Below are positions 1 to 7,441 of a DNA stretch of 64,000 bases, piece by piece (position 1 is the first letter of the stretch; every line of letters begins with the position of its first letter). This stretch comes from an uncultured Lachnospiraceae bacterium (lineage in GTDB: Bacteria > Bacillota > Clostridia > Lachnospirales > Lachnospiraceae): positions 1-64,000 of the forward strand of contig CAMVRS010000004.1 in assembly GCA_947169935.1 (NCBI GenBank). Reading direction: 5' to 3'. A model generated the notes under the pieces. That model ran no database searches and was not told the DNA's origin. It saw only the letters and a list, made by a program, of their open reading frames with translations. Made by a program: the position numbers and the translations under genes.

Positions 1-679
1 CTTCAGCTGCCCGGACCGATCCTATAATTGTCCCATCCTCCGAAGTCATTTTTAAAATGATACCTTTATCGTATTCAGCCTCCACTTCTTCCAAAGTCTG
101 TGTCAGCGGCGGTATTGTCTTTCCCCCAAACAGCTGTGCCTCACTCTGATATGCAATATACTGCAGTTTCAGGATCCGGTCCAGATCGGTCCTTTCAGCC
201 TTTTCTATCTTTGCCTTCCTGCTCTTTTCCATTATTTCATATATCATCACTTCGCCATCGCCCAGATCATGTTTTCTGTGCTCCACGGTTCTGAAACCCC
301 TGTGTTCGTAAAAAAGAGTCGCCGGCAGGGATGCATCCAGACTGCATTTATCATACTCAGCAAAAATATCACTTTCGAGATGATCCATTATGATCGTTCC
401 GTAGCCCTTCCCCTCATACTCCGGCAGCACATATACTCTTGTAATATGGTCATCGATACGGCTTCCGGTTCCGACCACCTCTCCATCCACGACCAGAATA
501 TCGATCCTGCCTTCTTCTATATCCTTTGTGATATTCTCCAGGCTGTGCAGCCTCCCGAAAAAATCCATCACTGCCTTTGTGTAATAGTGGGGATAGACAG
601 CCGCCTTCGTTCCCTGAACGATATCACATACCTTCCCGGCCTCTTCCTTTGCTGCTTTTCTGTATCTGATCCTGCTCAT
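1..679 (-). CDS. Tandem GNAT acetyltransferase, 3' end cut by window edge
   Basis: I translated this on the minus strand from an ATG at 677-679, preceded by an AAAGGAGG ribosome site. Residues 1 to about 150 form a complete GNAT fold: the acetyl-CoA loop is visible as VYVLPEYEGKGYGT and the C-terminal strand as FYEHRGFRTVEHR. From about residue 152 (KIEKAERTDLDRILKLQY) a second GNAT-like domain starts and runs off the window, so this is probably a two-domain acetyltransferase. The substrate cannot be told from sequence. GNATs acetylate small molecules, antibiotics or protein N-termini using acetyl-CoA in the cytoplasm. The gene lies directly behind a leader-peptide attenuator, which is compatible with a stress or antibiotic-response role (inference). 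Confidence 0.85.
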   Translation of the reverse strand, partial: MSRIRYRKAAKEEAGKVCDIVQGTKAAVYPHYYTKAVMDFFGRLHSLENITKDIEEGRIDILVVDGEVVGTGSRIDDHITRVYVLPEYEGKGYGTIIMDHLESDIFAEYDKCSLDASLPATLFYEHRGFRTVEHRKHDLGDGEVMIYEIMEKSRKAKIEKAERTDLDRILKLQYIAYQSEAQLFGGKTIPPLTQTLEEVEAEYDKGIILKMTSEDGTIIGSVRAAE

Positions 680-700
680 TTTTTCTACCTCCTTTTGATA

Positions 701-731
701 TAAAAAACCACTTATCCGGACAGATAAGTGG
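701..731 (-). terminator. Attenuator terminator upstream of the GNAT gene
   Basis: CCACTTATC (708-716) pairs with GATAAGTGG (723-731) in a 9-bp stem, followed on the minus strand by six T (702-707). It sits between the leader ORF and the GNAT ribosome site, so it would end transcription before the acetyltransferase. The alternative pairing is 771-784 (minus strand CGGATCAAGATAAG) with 717-728 (CTTATCTGTCCG): 7 bp plus 4 bp around a small internal loop. It would break this stem and act as antiterminator. Confidence 0.75.
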
Positions 732-764
732 TCTCATTTGCAGAAATCTTATTAAAAGGATAAC

Positions 765-875
765 CTATCGCTTATCTTGATCCGTTTTTGAATGCTCAAA
801 ATCAAAACCATGCACGTTGACGACATACATAGCCCAGACTGATGACCACTCGATTACGGATACGCGATTATACAT
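765..875 (-). CDS. 36-aa leader peptide of the GNAT attenuator
   Basis: A small ORF begins MYNRVSVIEWSSVWAMYV and ends HSKTDQDKR. It starts with ATG at 873-875 and is preceded by GGGAAAGGGAAAAG as ribosome site. It lies about 30 nt after the start of a transcript from a TTGACA-17-TATACT promoter. Its last codons (ACG GAT CAA GAT AAG) contain the strand that can pair with the upstream half of the following terminator region. That arrangement is typical of a leader peptide whose translation sets terminator formation. It contains two Trp codons but no run of a single amino acid, so amino-acid-specific attenuation is not obvious. No homologue is recognised. Confidence 0.6.
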   Translation of the reverse strand: MYNRVSVIEWSSVWAMYVVNVHGFDFEHSKTDQDKR

Positions 876-911
876 CTTTTCCCTTTCCCAACTATTGGTT
901 TATGTTTTCAG

Positions 912-940
912 AGTATACCCCGCATGTCTCTCTGTGTCAA
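912..940 (-). promoter_or_regulatory. Sigma-A promoter of the GNAT leader transcript
   Basis: On the minus strand TTGACA (935-940), a 17-nt spacer and TATACT (912-917). The predicted start near 905 gives a leader RNA of about 200 nt to the terminator. Confidence 0.75.
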
Positions 941-968
941 GCACCATTCCGTTCCTGATATATTTGGG

Positions 969-1040
969 TTGCGTACCTGCCATATATAATATATAATCAA
1001 TCTGTGTGCGTCCCGCTTTACTATTATATCCGGGCGGGAC
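969..1040 (+). promoter_or_regulatory. Promoter and 5'-UTR hairpin of the acidic protein gene
   Basis: TTGCGT (969-974), a 17-nt spacer and TATAAT (992-997) form a good sigma-A promoter. Just downstream of the predicted start, GTCCCGC (1010-1016) and GCGGGAC (1034-1040) form a 7-bp inverted repeat with a 17-nt loop, which could be an operator or a stabilising 5' hairpin. No T-run follows, so it is not a terminator. Confidence 0.6.
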
Positions 1041-1073
1041 TAAATATTTCTTTTTAATGGAGGGTTAAAAAAC

Positions 1074-1700
1074 ATGGATATGGAAACTTTGCAGCAGAAT
1101 TTTGCAACACTTTCAGATCTGTATCAGACCGTGGAAGACCTGTATATGCACAATGACGGCATAGCTCAGGACGATGATGTCGAAGATCTTCTTGAATCTA
1201 CAAAAGAAGTCATCGATGAGATGGGCGATCTCGACGAAAACGATTTCGACGGCGAAGACGATATGATCCAGCTGAATGACAACATGGTGACCCTTATTGA
1301 AGCTCTCGGGGGTATCGTAGACAGAATGACCATTGTCGACGACGAAGAAGATGATGATGAAGATGATGACGATGTAGAAATGAGTTACGTAGACGGTCTT
1401 TATGCCGCAGACGGAAACGGCAGGGATTTCGTCATACTCTTCTATGAATCTGACGAAGGCGACTATGCATATGTTCATGACGGTACTGAAGAAGCCATAG
1501 ACCAGTATACCGTTGAAAATGCCGAACTTGACGACGGTACGGAATACATTGAGATAACAGTCGGCGGTCTGAGCCTCGGATATGTCGATGATGGCGATGA
1601 CGTTTTTATAATCGATCTTTCCGACGGAACCATCTATGCCGCTTCACACCTTACAGAAGATGAGGCAGAAAGCTTCTACAGTATTCTGAACGACGACTGA
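1074..1700 (+). CDS. Very acidic protein of unknown function
   Basis: A 208-residue protein with a GGAGGG ribosome site and ATG at 1074. It is strongly acidic, with an Asp/Glu run of about 14 residues (EEDDDEDDDD) around residues 90-104 separating two parts. The N-terminal part (1-88) looks helical. The C-terminal part (about 102-208) looks like a beta-rich domain in two similar strands blocks (GDYAYVHDGTEEAIDQYTV, GDDVFIIDLSDGTIYAA). It has no signal peptide or membrane segment, so it is probably cytosolic. I do not recognise a family; acidic DUF1292-like proteins have a similar look but the match is not certain. It stands alone, with its own promoter and terminator. Confidence 0.8.
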   Translation: MDMETLQQNFATLSDLYQTVEDLYMHNDGIAQDDDVEDLLESTKEVIDEMGDLDENDFDGEDDMIQLNDNMVTLIEALGGIVDRMTIVDDEEDDDEDDDDVEMSYVDGLYAADGNGRDFVILFYESDEGDYAYVHDGTEEAIDQYTVENAELDDGTEYIEITVGGLSLGYVDDGDDVFIIDLSDGTIYAASHLTEDEAESFYSILNDD

Positions 1701-1724
1701 TCTTATCTTTTACCGCTACAACCT

Positions 1725-1774
1725 CACTTGCAGCAGTCCTTCCCCCGGAAGACTACTGCAAGTGTTTTTTATTT
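1725..1774 (+). terminator. Terminator of the acidic protein gene
   Basis: CACTTGCAG (1725-1733) pairs with CTGCAAGTG (1756-1764), extended by an inner CTTCC/GGAAG, followed by TTTTTTATTT. Confidence 0.85.
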
Positions 1775-1919
1775 ACTGTTCTCCTGTTCCAGGCATGAAT
1801 TCCTCCGGAACTTTAACACTATGGGAAAGCAACAGTTCAACATATTTGGGATGCATATCATAACACCGTTCAAAAGTACATAAAAAGGGCTGCCTTCCCG
1901 GATTTGCACGAGTGCCGGC
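1773..1919 (-). pseudogene. Possible 3' remnant of a degraded gene
   Basis: On the minus strand an open frame without a proper start reads NPGRQPFLCTFERCYDMHPK, then continues YVELLLSHSVKVPEEF and ends MPGTGEQ before TAA at 1773-1775. It begins right after an in-frame TAA. The composition looks like the C-terminus of a real protein, but there is no start codon with a ribosome site and the length is only 48 codons. It is read as a gene remnant with low certainty; the family is not recognised. Confidence 0.3.
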
Positions 1920-1970
1920 TTAATGGTATATTATATGTGGTACTATATAACAACATGGGGGGAGAAAGCC

Positions 1971-3545
1971 ATGAAAAATACCGGATCATTGAAACGCCTG
2001 AAACGTTTATGCACGATCGCATTTATGCTCATGTTCGTGCTGGCAGGTATATCCCGGCCGCTCAGAGCAAATGCGTCCAGTTACAGTGTACAGGAGGCAG
2101 ATTTTACTGTCACCGTGAATGAAGATGGCAGCGCGGATGTGCTGGAGACATGGACGGTACGCTTTGAGAGCGGGTCGTTTACCAGATTCTATAAAGATAT
2201 CGTGACGAATGCCGATAAAGAGGATTCGGTGGAACTGGTAACTGACAGCGTGTATGTACGGATCGACGGTACCGACTGCGCATTTACCAATGATACCGAC
2301 GGTCGTCCTGATTACACCTATCATCTTGAGGATTCCTCAATGGGCTATCAGATAGACTGCTACAGATCCAGCCAGAACGTTACACGCACCTACGAGATCG
2401 GATACCGCATCAATAAGGCTGTCAAGTGCGTGGATGAGTCCTATTATCTGTTCACTTTCAGACTGATCGGCGCTAATTTCCAGCCCACTACCGAAAAAGT
2501 GCATATTACAGTGACCACGCCGGATGGCGCCGTAAATGATCTGCGCTATGCTTCCCATTATGATGATATAAAGGGCAGCGGCAATGTCACAAAAATCTCT
2601 GCTTCCGACTGCAATGGCATGTATAAGGTAAAGATAAGAATTAATGATGCTTCATTTTCAAATGCCGTATACATTTCAGAAGACGATCTGAACAACAATA
2701 TCGAAGATGATGACGACGAAGGCCTGGGTGCTCTGATCATTCCGATCCTGATAGTTTGTCTGTGCCCCATAGCACTTGTGGTAGCGATAGTTCATTCCAT
2801 CGTGCGGAATGCGCGTATTAGATCCGCCGCGAAAAACGATCCGAACTATATCAGCAATATAATTGCAGGATGGACCGGCATCCTGGATCCTTTTGAATTT
2901 GCATACGGTGCAGATAATAGCCACTATTCCAAACTCTTCATCTCATATTTTTCCGATATGATCTGCAGGGGCGTGATCGTCGTTGCGCCCGATAACGATC
3001 ATTTCAACCTGGTACAGGAACGCTGCGCCAATCAGGCAGACAACACCATGCTGCTGTTCCTCTCACAGAACGCTATGGAACAAAACGGAAGCTGCTCCAA
3101 AACAGCCCTGACAGATTCAATGCAAGTCAACAGCGTAAGCTTCGGAGCTTTCTGCTATTCTCTGAACCAGATCATTAAGCAGCCGGTTTCCTTAAAAATA
3201 CGCGGAAAAGAATATAAACAGTATAAGAAGGATTGGGAAACCTGCATGATCGCCGCAAAACACGTGCAGTATTCTGTCAGTATCAAGCGGATGCTGGAAG
3301 GAAGGCTGTCACACTATGAAATGTTCATGGTCATGTCAACCGGCCGGGTAATATACGATATCAACGATGACGACAATGATGATGATGTACTTCTGAGGAA
3401 TTTCTACTATCCCATCGACAGCGGTTCCCTCAAGGCATGCGACGAGTACAGGGCATCACAATCCTCTTCTTCCGGCGGATCATCCTGCTCGAGCTGCTCG
3501 TCATGTTCGTCATGCTCAAGCTGTGGCGGCGGAGGTGCCGACTGA
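1971..3545 (+). CDS. DUF2207 membrane protein with Cys-Ser-Ser repeat tail
   Basis: A 524-residue protein; the start at 1971 is chosen for the GGGGGGAG site 8 nt upstream and the signal peptide that follows (MKNTGSLKRLKRLCTIAFML, cleavage near ANASS). The extracytoplasmic N-terminal half matches the DUF2207 pattern (VNEDGSADVLETWTVRFESG, then immunoglobulin-like strands). One strong membrane helix lies near residues 253-277 (LIIPILIVCLCPIALVVAIV), and a cytosolic domain follows. The last 25 residues are low complexity: Ser/Gly, then five Cys spaced exactly by two Ser, then GGGGAD. DUF2207 proteins often end in Gly/Ser-rich tails, but a regular Cys repeat is unusual. A radical SAM/SPASM gene starts 2 nt after the stop, and its ribosome site is inside the codons for the Gly tail. 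The tail may therefore be a substrate for modification (inference). Confidence 0.85.
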   Translation: MKNTGSLKRLKRLCTIAFMLMFVLAGISRPLRANASSYSVQEADFTVTVNEDGSADVLETWTVRFESGSFTRFYKDIVTNADKEDSVELVTDSVYVRIDGTDCAFTNDTDGRPDYTYHLEDSSMGYQIDCYRSSQNVTRTYEIGYRINKAVKCVDESYYLFTFRLIGANFQPTTEKVHITVTTPDGAVNDLRYASHYDDIKGSGNVTKISASDCNGMYKVKIRINDASFSNAVYISEDDLNNNIEDDDDEGLGALIIPILIVCLCPIALVVAIVHSIVRNARIRSAAKNDPNYISNIIAGWTGILDPFEFAYGADNSHYSKLFISYFSDMICRGVIVVAPDNDHFNLVQERCANQADNTMLLFLSQNAMEQNGSCSKTALTDSMQVNSVSFGAFCYSLNQIIKQPVSLKIRGKEYKQYKKDWETCMIAAKHVQYSVSIKRMLEGRLSHYEMFMVMSTGRVIYDINDDDNDDDVLLRNFYYPIDSGSLKACDEYRASQSSSSGGSSCSSCSSCSSCSSCGGGGAD

Positions 3546-3547
3546 TC

Positions 3548-4498
3548 ATGCACAGGCACTTTCTGCAATGGCATATCACCCACGAATGCAATCTTCAGTG
3601 CCTCCACTGTTATCAGGAAGACAGGCACTATGCGATGCCCTATGCAGAAATGTCAGAGACGCTTGATAAATATGAAGAATATATCAAAGCAGAAGGCTTT
3701 GAAGGTCAGATCAATCTGACCGGCGGCGAACCGCTGCTCCATCCCGATTTTTTTAGAATCGCTGCGGATATCCGCAGCCTTGGTATACGCCTGGGCATAC
3801 TTACAAACGGTACTCTGATAAACGAAGATACTGCCAAAGCCCTCGCCGGGCTCACACCCGTATTCGTACAGGTCAGTCTGGACGGATCCGAAAAAGTACA
3901 CGATCATATACGCGGTGAGGGCAGTTTCAAAAAAGCACTGAAGGGCATCGATCATTTAAAAACGCAGGGGATAAAGGTACTGGTATCCTTTACCGTGATG
4001 CAGGAAAACTACCGGGAATTCAGGAAGGTTGCTGCAGTCTGCGCCTCCCATAAAGCTGATAAGCTATGGTGGGACCGGGTTGTAACCGATGACGCTGCAC
4101 AATATATCACTACTGATCAGTTTAAGGAAATATCAGGATCCGCGGCAAGACTTGCTAAAAAATATCCTTTTATAAGCAATACCCGGGCTCTGCAATGGAT
4201 CCCTGAAGGCGGATGCGGCTATGAATGCAGTGCCGGAAAAAGACTCCTGATCATCCTTGCCAACGGTGATATGATGGCCTGCCGGCGGCTGCCCTTTGTT
4301 ATCGGCAATATCGGACAGGTACCCAGGCTGCAGCCGATGCTTAAATCTAACGATATCATGAAAAAACTTGCAGCCCCCGTTTTTCCGAAAGGCTGCAAGG
4401 AATGTCCGCATTTTTACAAATGTGCCGGCGGTGCCCGCTGCGTAACCTACGCGCAGACGGGCCTGCTGAATGCACGGGATGTTAATTGTTATCTTTAA
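3548..4498 (+). CDS. Radical SAM/SPASM maturase-like enzyme
   Basis: A 316-residue protein. I place the start at ATG 3548, 2 nt after the DUF2207 stop, with GGAGGT at about 3531; the upstream in-frame ATG at 3437 lies inside the DUF2207 gene and reads as an artefact. The radical SAM CxxxCxxC is at C14-C18-C21 (CNLQCLHC), with the SAM-binding region LTGGEPLLHPDF. The C-terminus carries a SPASM-type Cys cluster (CGYEC, C near ACRRLPF, CKECPHFYKCAGGARC and a late Cys) for auxiliary Fe-S clusters. SPASM enzymes mature ribosomal peptides or proteins by Cys-based crosslinks, or assist heme and PQQ pathways. Tight coupling to the Cys-tailed protein suggests that protein as target. The true substrate is unknown. 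Confidence 0.85.
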   Translation: MHRHFLQWHITHECNLQCLHCYQEDRHYAMPYAEMSETLDKYEEYIKAEGFEGQINLTGGEPLLHPDFFRIAADIRSLGIRLGILTNGTLINEDTAKALAGLTPVFVQVSLDGSEKVHDHIRGEGSFKKALKGIDHLKTQGIKVLVSFTVMQENYREFRKVAAVCASHKADKLWWDRVVTDDAAQYITTDQFKEISGSAARLAKKYPFISNTRALQWIPEGGCGYECSAGKRLLIILANGDMMACRRLPFVIGNIGQVPRLQPMLKSNDIMKKLAAPVFPKGCKECPHFYKCAGGARCVTYAQTGLLNARDVNCYL

Positions 4499-4504
4499 GG
4501 CTCT

Positions 4505-5623
4505 TTATGTTCCCGATCGCATTACATGACACATTATTACTTTCATATCTTCCAGTTTTATGCCAAAATACACACTTTTGTCACCGTACTTAAGAATAAG
4601 GTATTTGAAAGCTTCTCCGTCAGCGGTTGCACCAAAGTCTTCTTCAAATCTGTAATCCTCCGGAGTACCAAGTCCCAGATATTCCCCCGCAAAGCTGACC
4701 GCACTCTCGTATGCACTGTCATTCATGGCATCTGCCTCAGCTGTACTGAACCGCTTTGCCCGGAGTTCCCTCTCATAGCCTGCCAGATTTATCAGTATGG
4801 GACTCATATCCTCTGCCCTGAGTCTGAGCTGGTAGGAATCCGCATAGCCTGTTCCTTTTTTATAGATGTCCAGCTGGTAAAGGTCTTCCGTTATACCTTC
4901 CTCACCTTCAAAGAATTCCACCAGAACTATCCAGTTTTTATCTGCATTTATATCAACCCCATATATATCCTTAAGCAGCTTTTCGCCGGCATCACGCGCT
5001 TTTTGCTCACCACTGCCTTCTGCGATCTCTGTTGAATCATAGGTAAGATCGGGCGAGGTTCCCACATCAAATCCCTCTTCCATAAGAGCCTGACTGTTCA
5101 GATACCATTTCTTGGCATCGTGATCGATATATTCCAGGATCTGCTCGTCATCCATGTCCTTTTCGGGCAGATACAGAAGATTATCCTCTGCCACATATGC
5201 CAGCTGGTCTTCTTCGCGCTCTGCTGCCGTCTGAAGATGAGGTACGGTATTGACAGGAAATACTCCGTTGTCATAGTAATCTCTTTCCAGCTCGATAATG
5301 CGGAGGATCTCGCTGTCTCTCAGCTCACGGGAGAAACCTTCATCCACAGACACAAAGGTATCGTTCTCTACTTCGTATGCATAATCGTTATACTCTTCCT
5401 CCGACATACTCTCCATTCTGTCCTTTACACTGAGCACTGCCGCCGTTGCGCCTATACCTGTCAGCATAAAAACTGCTGCGGCGATCAGGATGCAAAGCGG
5501 CTGTGAATATCTGAACAGAAAATCCCCCGCATGTTTTGATCTTATACAGTTTTCGTACAGCTCCTGCTTTTTTTCCTCTGTAATATCAATATTGTTAAGC
5601 AGCTTGTTATAATCTTTATTCAT
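4505..5623 (-). CDS. Membrane-anchored anti-sigma factor-like protein
   Basis: A 372-residue protein whose start overlaps the upstream ECF sigma gene by 8 nt, the usual sigma/anti-sigma arrangement. Residues 1-35 are a short cytosolic part (NNIDITEEKKQELYENCIRS) like the N-terminus of Firmicute anti-sigma proteins of the DUF4179 type. One membrane helix follows at about 40-65 (PLCILIAAAVFMLTGIGATA). The rest is a large acidic extracytoplasmic domain that I cannot assign. By analogy it would hold the sigma factor at the membrane until an envelope signal releases it. The sensing domain shows no recognisable ligand motif. Confidence 0.7.
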   Translation of the reverse strand: MNKDYNKLLNNIDITEEKKQELYENCIRSKHAGDFLFRYSQPLCILIAAAVFMLTGIGATAAVLSVKDRMESMSEEEYNDYAYEVENDTFVSVDEGFSRELRDSEILRIIELERDYYDNGVFPVNTVPHLQTAAEREEDQLAYVAEDNLLYLPEKDMDDEQILEYIDHDAKKWYLNSQALMEEGFDVGTSPDLTYDSTEIAEGSGEQKARDAGEKLLKDIYGVDINADKNWIVLVEFFEGEEGITEDLYQLDIYKKGTGYADSYQLRLRAEDMSPILINLAGYERELRAKRFSTAEADAMNDSAYESAVSFAGEYLGLGTPEDYRFEEDFGATADGEAFKYLILKYGDKSVYFGIKLEDMKVIMCHVMRSGT

Positions 5624-6113
5624 AATCAGGCACTCCTTTCAATTCGGTTTTTAACTCTTCTCTGGCCCTCTGCAGACGCTTCCTCACGGCTGCAGAAGAG
5701 ATCTTAAGGATCACAGCCGTCTCTTCCGTAGAATATCCTTCAATGTAATGCAGGATAACGACCGATTTAAGCTTGTAATCCATATTCCAGATAACAGAGA
5801 GAAGGTATCTCTCATCGCCTCTTAAGCCATCCGTGATCAGAAGTTTCTCTTCCATCTCTTCCAGTGACACGCGCTCATGTCTCTTATGGAATCTTAAAAA
5901 CTCCCTGCACTTGTTCTGTGATACCCTGATGAGCCAGGCTTTTTTGTGTTCTTCACTGTTAAACGCCGGCTTTTTTGTGTAGTAAGCCAAAAAAGTCTCC
6001 TGAAGCACATCATCAGTATCCTGTTCATTTTTAAGGATCAGAAAACAGATCTTATACAGCATGCTGCTGTATCTGTTTATAACCGATCTCAGTTCATCAT
6101 TTTGTGTACTCAT
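5616..6113 (-). CDS. ECF-type RNA polymerase sigma factor
   Basis: A 165-residue sigma-70 family protein. Region 2 covers about 10-75 (RYSSMLYKICFLILKNEQDTDDVLQETF, with the DDVLQETF core-binding motif). Region 4 covers about 105-158 (LKSVVILHYIEGYSTEETAVILKISSAAVRKRLQRAREEL, a helix-turn-helix for the -35 element). It lacks regions 1 and 3, as expected for ECF. It is encoded just before the anti-sigma-like gene with overlap, so the two are probably co-expressed. Targets are not determinable here; upstream DNA at about 6175-6220 may hold its own promoter, but no clear ECF consensus was fixed. Confidence 0.9.
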   Translation of the reverse strand: MSTQNDELRSVINRYSSMLYKICFLILKNEQDTDDVLQETFLAYYTKKPAFNSEEHKKAWLIRVSQNKCREFLRFHKRHERVSLEEMEEKLLITDGLRGDERYLLSVIWNMDYKLKSVVILHYIEGYSTEETAVILKISSAAVRKRLQRAREELKTELKGVPDYE

Positions 6114-6246
6114 GACACTCTCCTTATTACATATATGACTGTGTCGAAATGTTTCCGCGAAAACCTTTTCACTATATACATGCCGTACACATCATAAATG
6201 TGACAAAAAAATATTATTACTTTTTATACTTTTAATCAAATAGATG

Positions 6247-6276
6247 TAAAAAAGGCTGCCTGCGAAGCAGACAGCC
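6247..6276 (-). terminator. Terminator of the 6304-7299 lipoprotein gene
   Basis: On the minus strand GGCTGTCTGC, a TTC loop and GCAGGCAGCC form a 10-bp stem with one mismatch, followed by six T. Confidence 0.85.
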
Positions 6277-6303
6277 CTGATCGTTCGTTTCGATATCTGT
6301 TTA

Positions 6304-7299
6304 TTACTGGATAAGCTCTACAAGAACCTTCATAAGGTCTTCATCCAGACCATAGAGCTCACCGTCATCACCCTGGCCATAGATATTCATGCTGTAGCTG
6401 AAATTATCGGAAAGCCAGATAGCCTTCTTTGTCTTACCTTCTACGTTTCCGTAGCAGTTGATAACAAAGCCATCTTCGCTCTCAAAAGTCCAGTTATAAG
6501 GATAATTATTGTAATCGCCGGAAACATCTGTGCTTTCCTGCTTTAATCCCTTGCGGATGATCAGGTCTGCAGAACCTATAGAACCTTCTGCTTCAGCAAG
6601 ATTCTCCATATATCTGTATGATGATAAATGAACCATGTGACCATTATATTCCTTATTCTCGGGAACAAAGAAACCGCCTACTCCTGCAGCCTGGCCTGCA
6701 GCATCTGCGCTGTCAGCCTCTGACCAGGGATTAGCCATTCCTACATTAGGTAATCTCTCGAATAAGGTCTGTCCGGTAACGCCGTCTACATCGCTGTTTG
6801 CACTTCTCCAGCCCAGCATTCCGTTCTCTTCAAACCAGAACTCACCTGCACCGTCGGTATACTTAACATCATCAGTGTAGTTTTCCTCATCTGTATAAGT
6901 ACGTACATAGTACTTTGCGCCTGTATACTCAAGCAGACCGGTAGAGTCGTAATAAGTAGCTGTCATTTCCCAGTTAGCGGACTCAAATGCACTGCTTGCC
7001 CAGCGAACGGTAACCTTGTGATCATCACCGCTTAAATACTCAATGTTAATGTTGCATCTGCCGGACACAGGCTCAGTGTAAGTACCTGTCCAGTCAGGCT
7101 TATCAATGATGTCTTCTACCTCTTCTATTACTTCGTCAGTATCTTCCGGAGTGGTTTCGGGAGTAGTTTCAGGTGCTTCCGTGGGAGCTTCTTCTGCTGC
7201 AGTGGGTTCTGCAGGATTTTCTGCAGGTGCTGTGTTACCGCATGCAGCCAGCGAAAGCATTAATGTTCCTATTAAAGCTATTACAGATTTCTTTTTCAT
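6304..7299 (-). CDS. Lipoprotein of unknown function
   Basis: A 331-residue protein with a lipoprotein signal peptide (MKKKSVIALIGTLMLSLAAC, lipobox LAAC with Cys20). A Pro/Thr/Glu-rich linker follows (to about residue 65), typical of surface lipoproteins that must span the wall. The remainder looks like two beta-rich segments rich in Trp and Tyr (WTGTYTEPVSGRCNI, GEFWFEENGMLGWRS). It resembles no family I can name. It has its own promoter (TTGTTA-17-TATACT at 7344-7372) and terminator, so it is monocistronic. It is probably extracellular and membrane-tethered. Confidence 0.8.
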   Translation of the reverse strand: MKKKSVIALIGTLMLSLAACGNTAPAENPAEPTAAEEAPTEAPETTPETTPEDTDEVIEEVEDIIDKPDWTGTYTEPVSGRCNINIEYLSGDDHKVTVRWASSAFESANWEMTATYYDSTGLLEYTGAKYYVRTYTDEENYTDDVKYTDGAGEFWFEENGMLGWRSANSDVDGVTGQTLFERLPNVGMANPWSEADSADAAGQAAGVGGFFVPENKEYNGHMVHLSSYRYMENLAEAEGSIGSADLIIRKGLKQESTDVSGDYNNYPYNWTFESEDGFVINCYGNVEGKTKKAIWLSDNFSYSMNIYGQGDDGELYGLDEDLMKVLVELIQ

Positions 7300-7343
7300 T
7301 TTTATCCTCCATGTTTACATAAATTCTTCCTGATACGCATGCA

Positions 7344-7372
7344 AGTATAATGCTTTATAATAGCAATAACAA
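7344..7372 (-). promoter_or_regulatory. Promoter of the lipoprotein gene
   Basis: On the minus strand TTGTTA (7367-7372), 17 nt and TATACT (7344-7349), about 45 nt upstream of the start. Confidence 0.55.
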
Positions 7373-7441
7373 TATGCGTTGTATACGAATTATCAAAAAA
7401 CAAGCCTATTTGTTTGTACAAAACCGCTAAAATTTTATTTT

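Noticed and set aside
1113..1478. Minus-strand open frame across the acidic protein gene
   Set aside because: It is the mirror of an Asp-rich coding sequence (GAT/GAC repeats read as Ile/Val-rich) and has no ribosome site.
3470..3535. Repetitive tgctcgtcatgttcgtcatg-like DNA as a tandem repeat element
   Set aside because: It codes for the Cys-Ser-Ser tail with varied codons, so it is a protein-level repeat, not a DNA repeat.
3437..3547. Longer start for the radical SAM protein
   Set aside because: It lies in another frame of the DUF2207 coding sequence; ATG 3548 has a ribosome site and starts just before the CxxxCxxC.
6175..6220. Autoregulated ECF promoter for the sigma gene
   Set aside because: TGTCACATTT and a TATATA are present but no convincing ECF consensus could be fixed.
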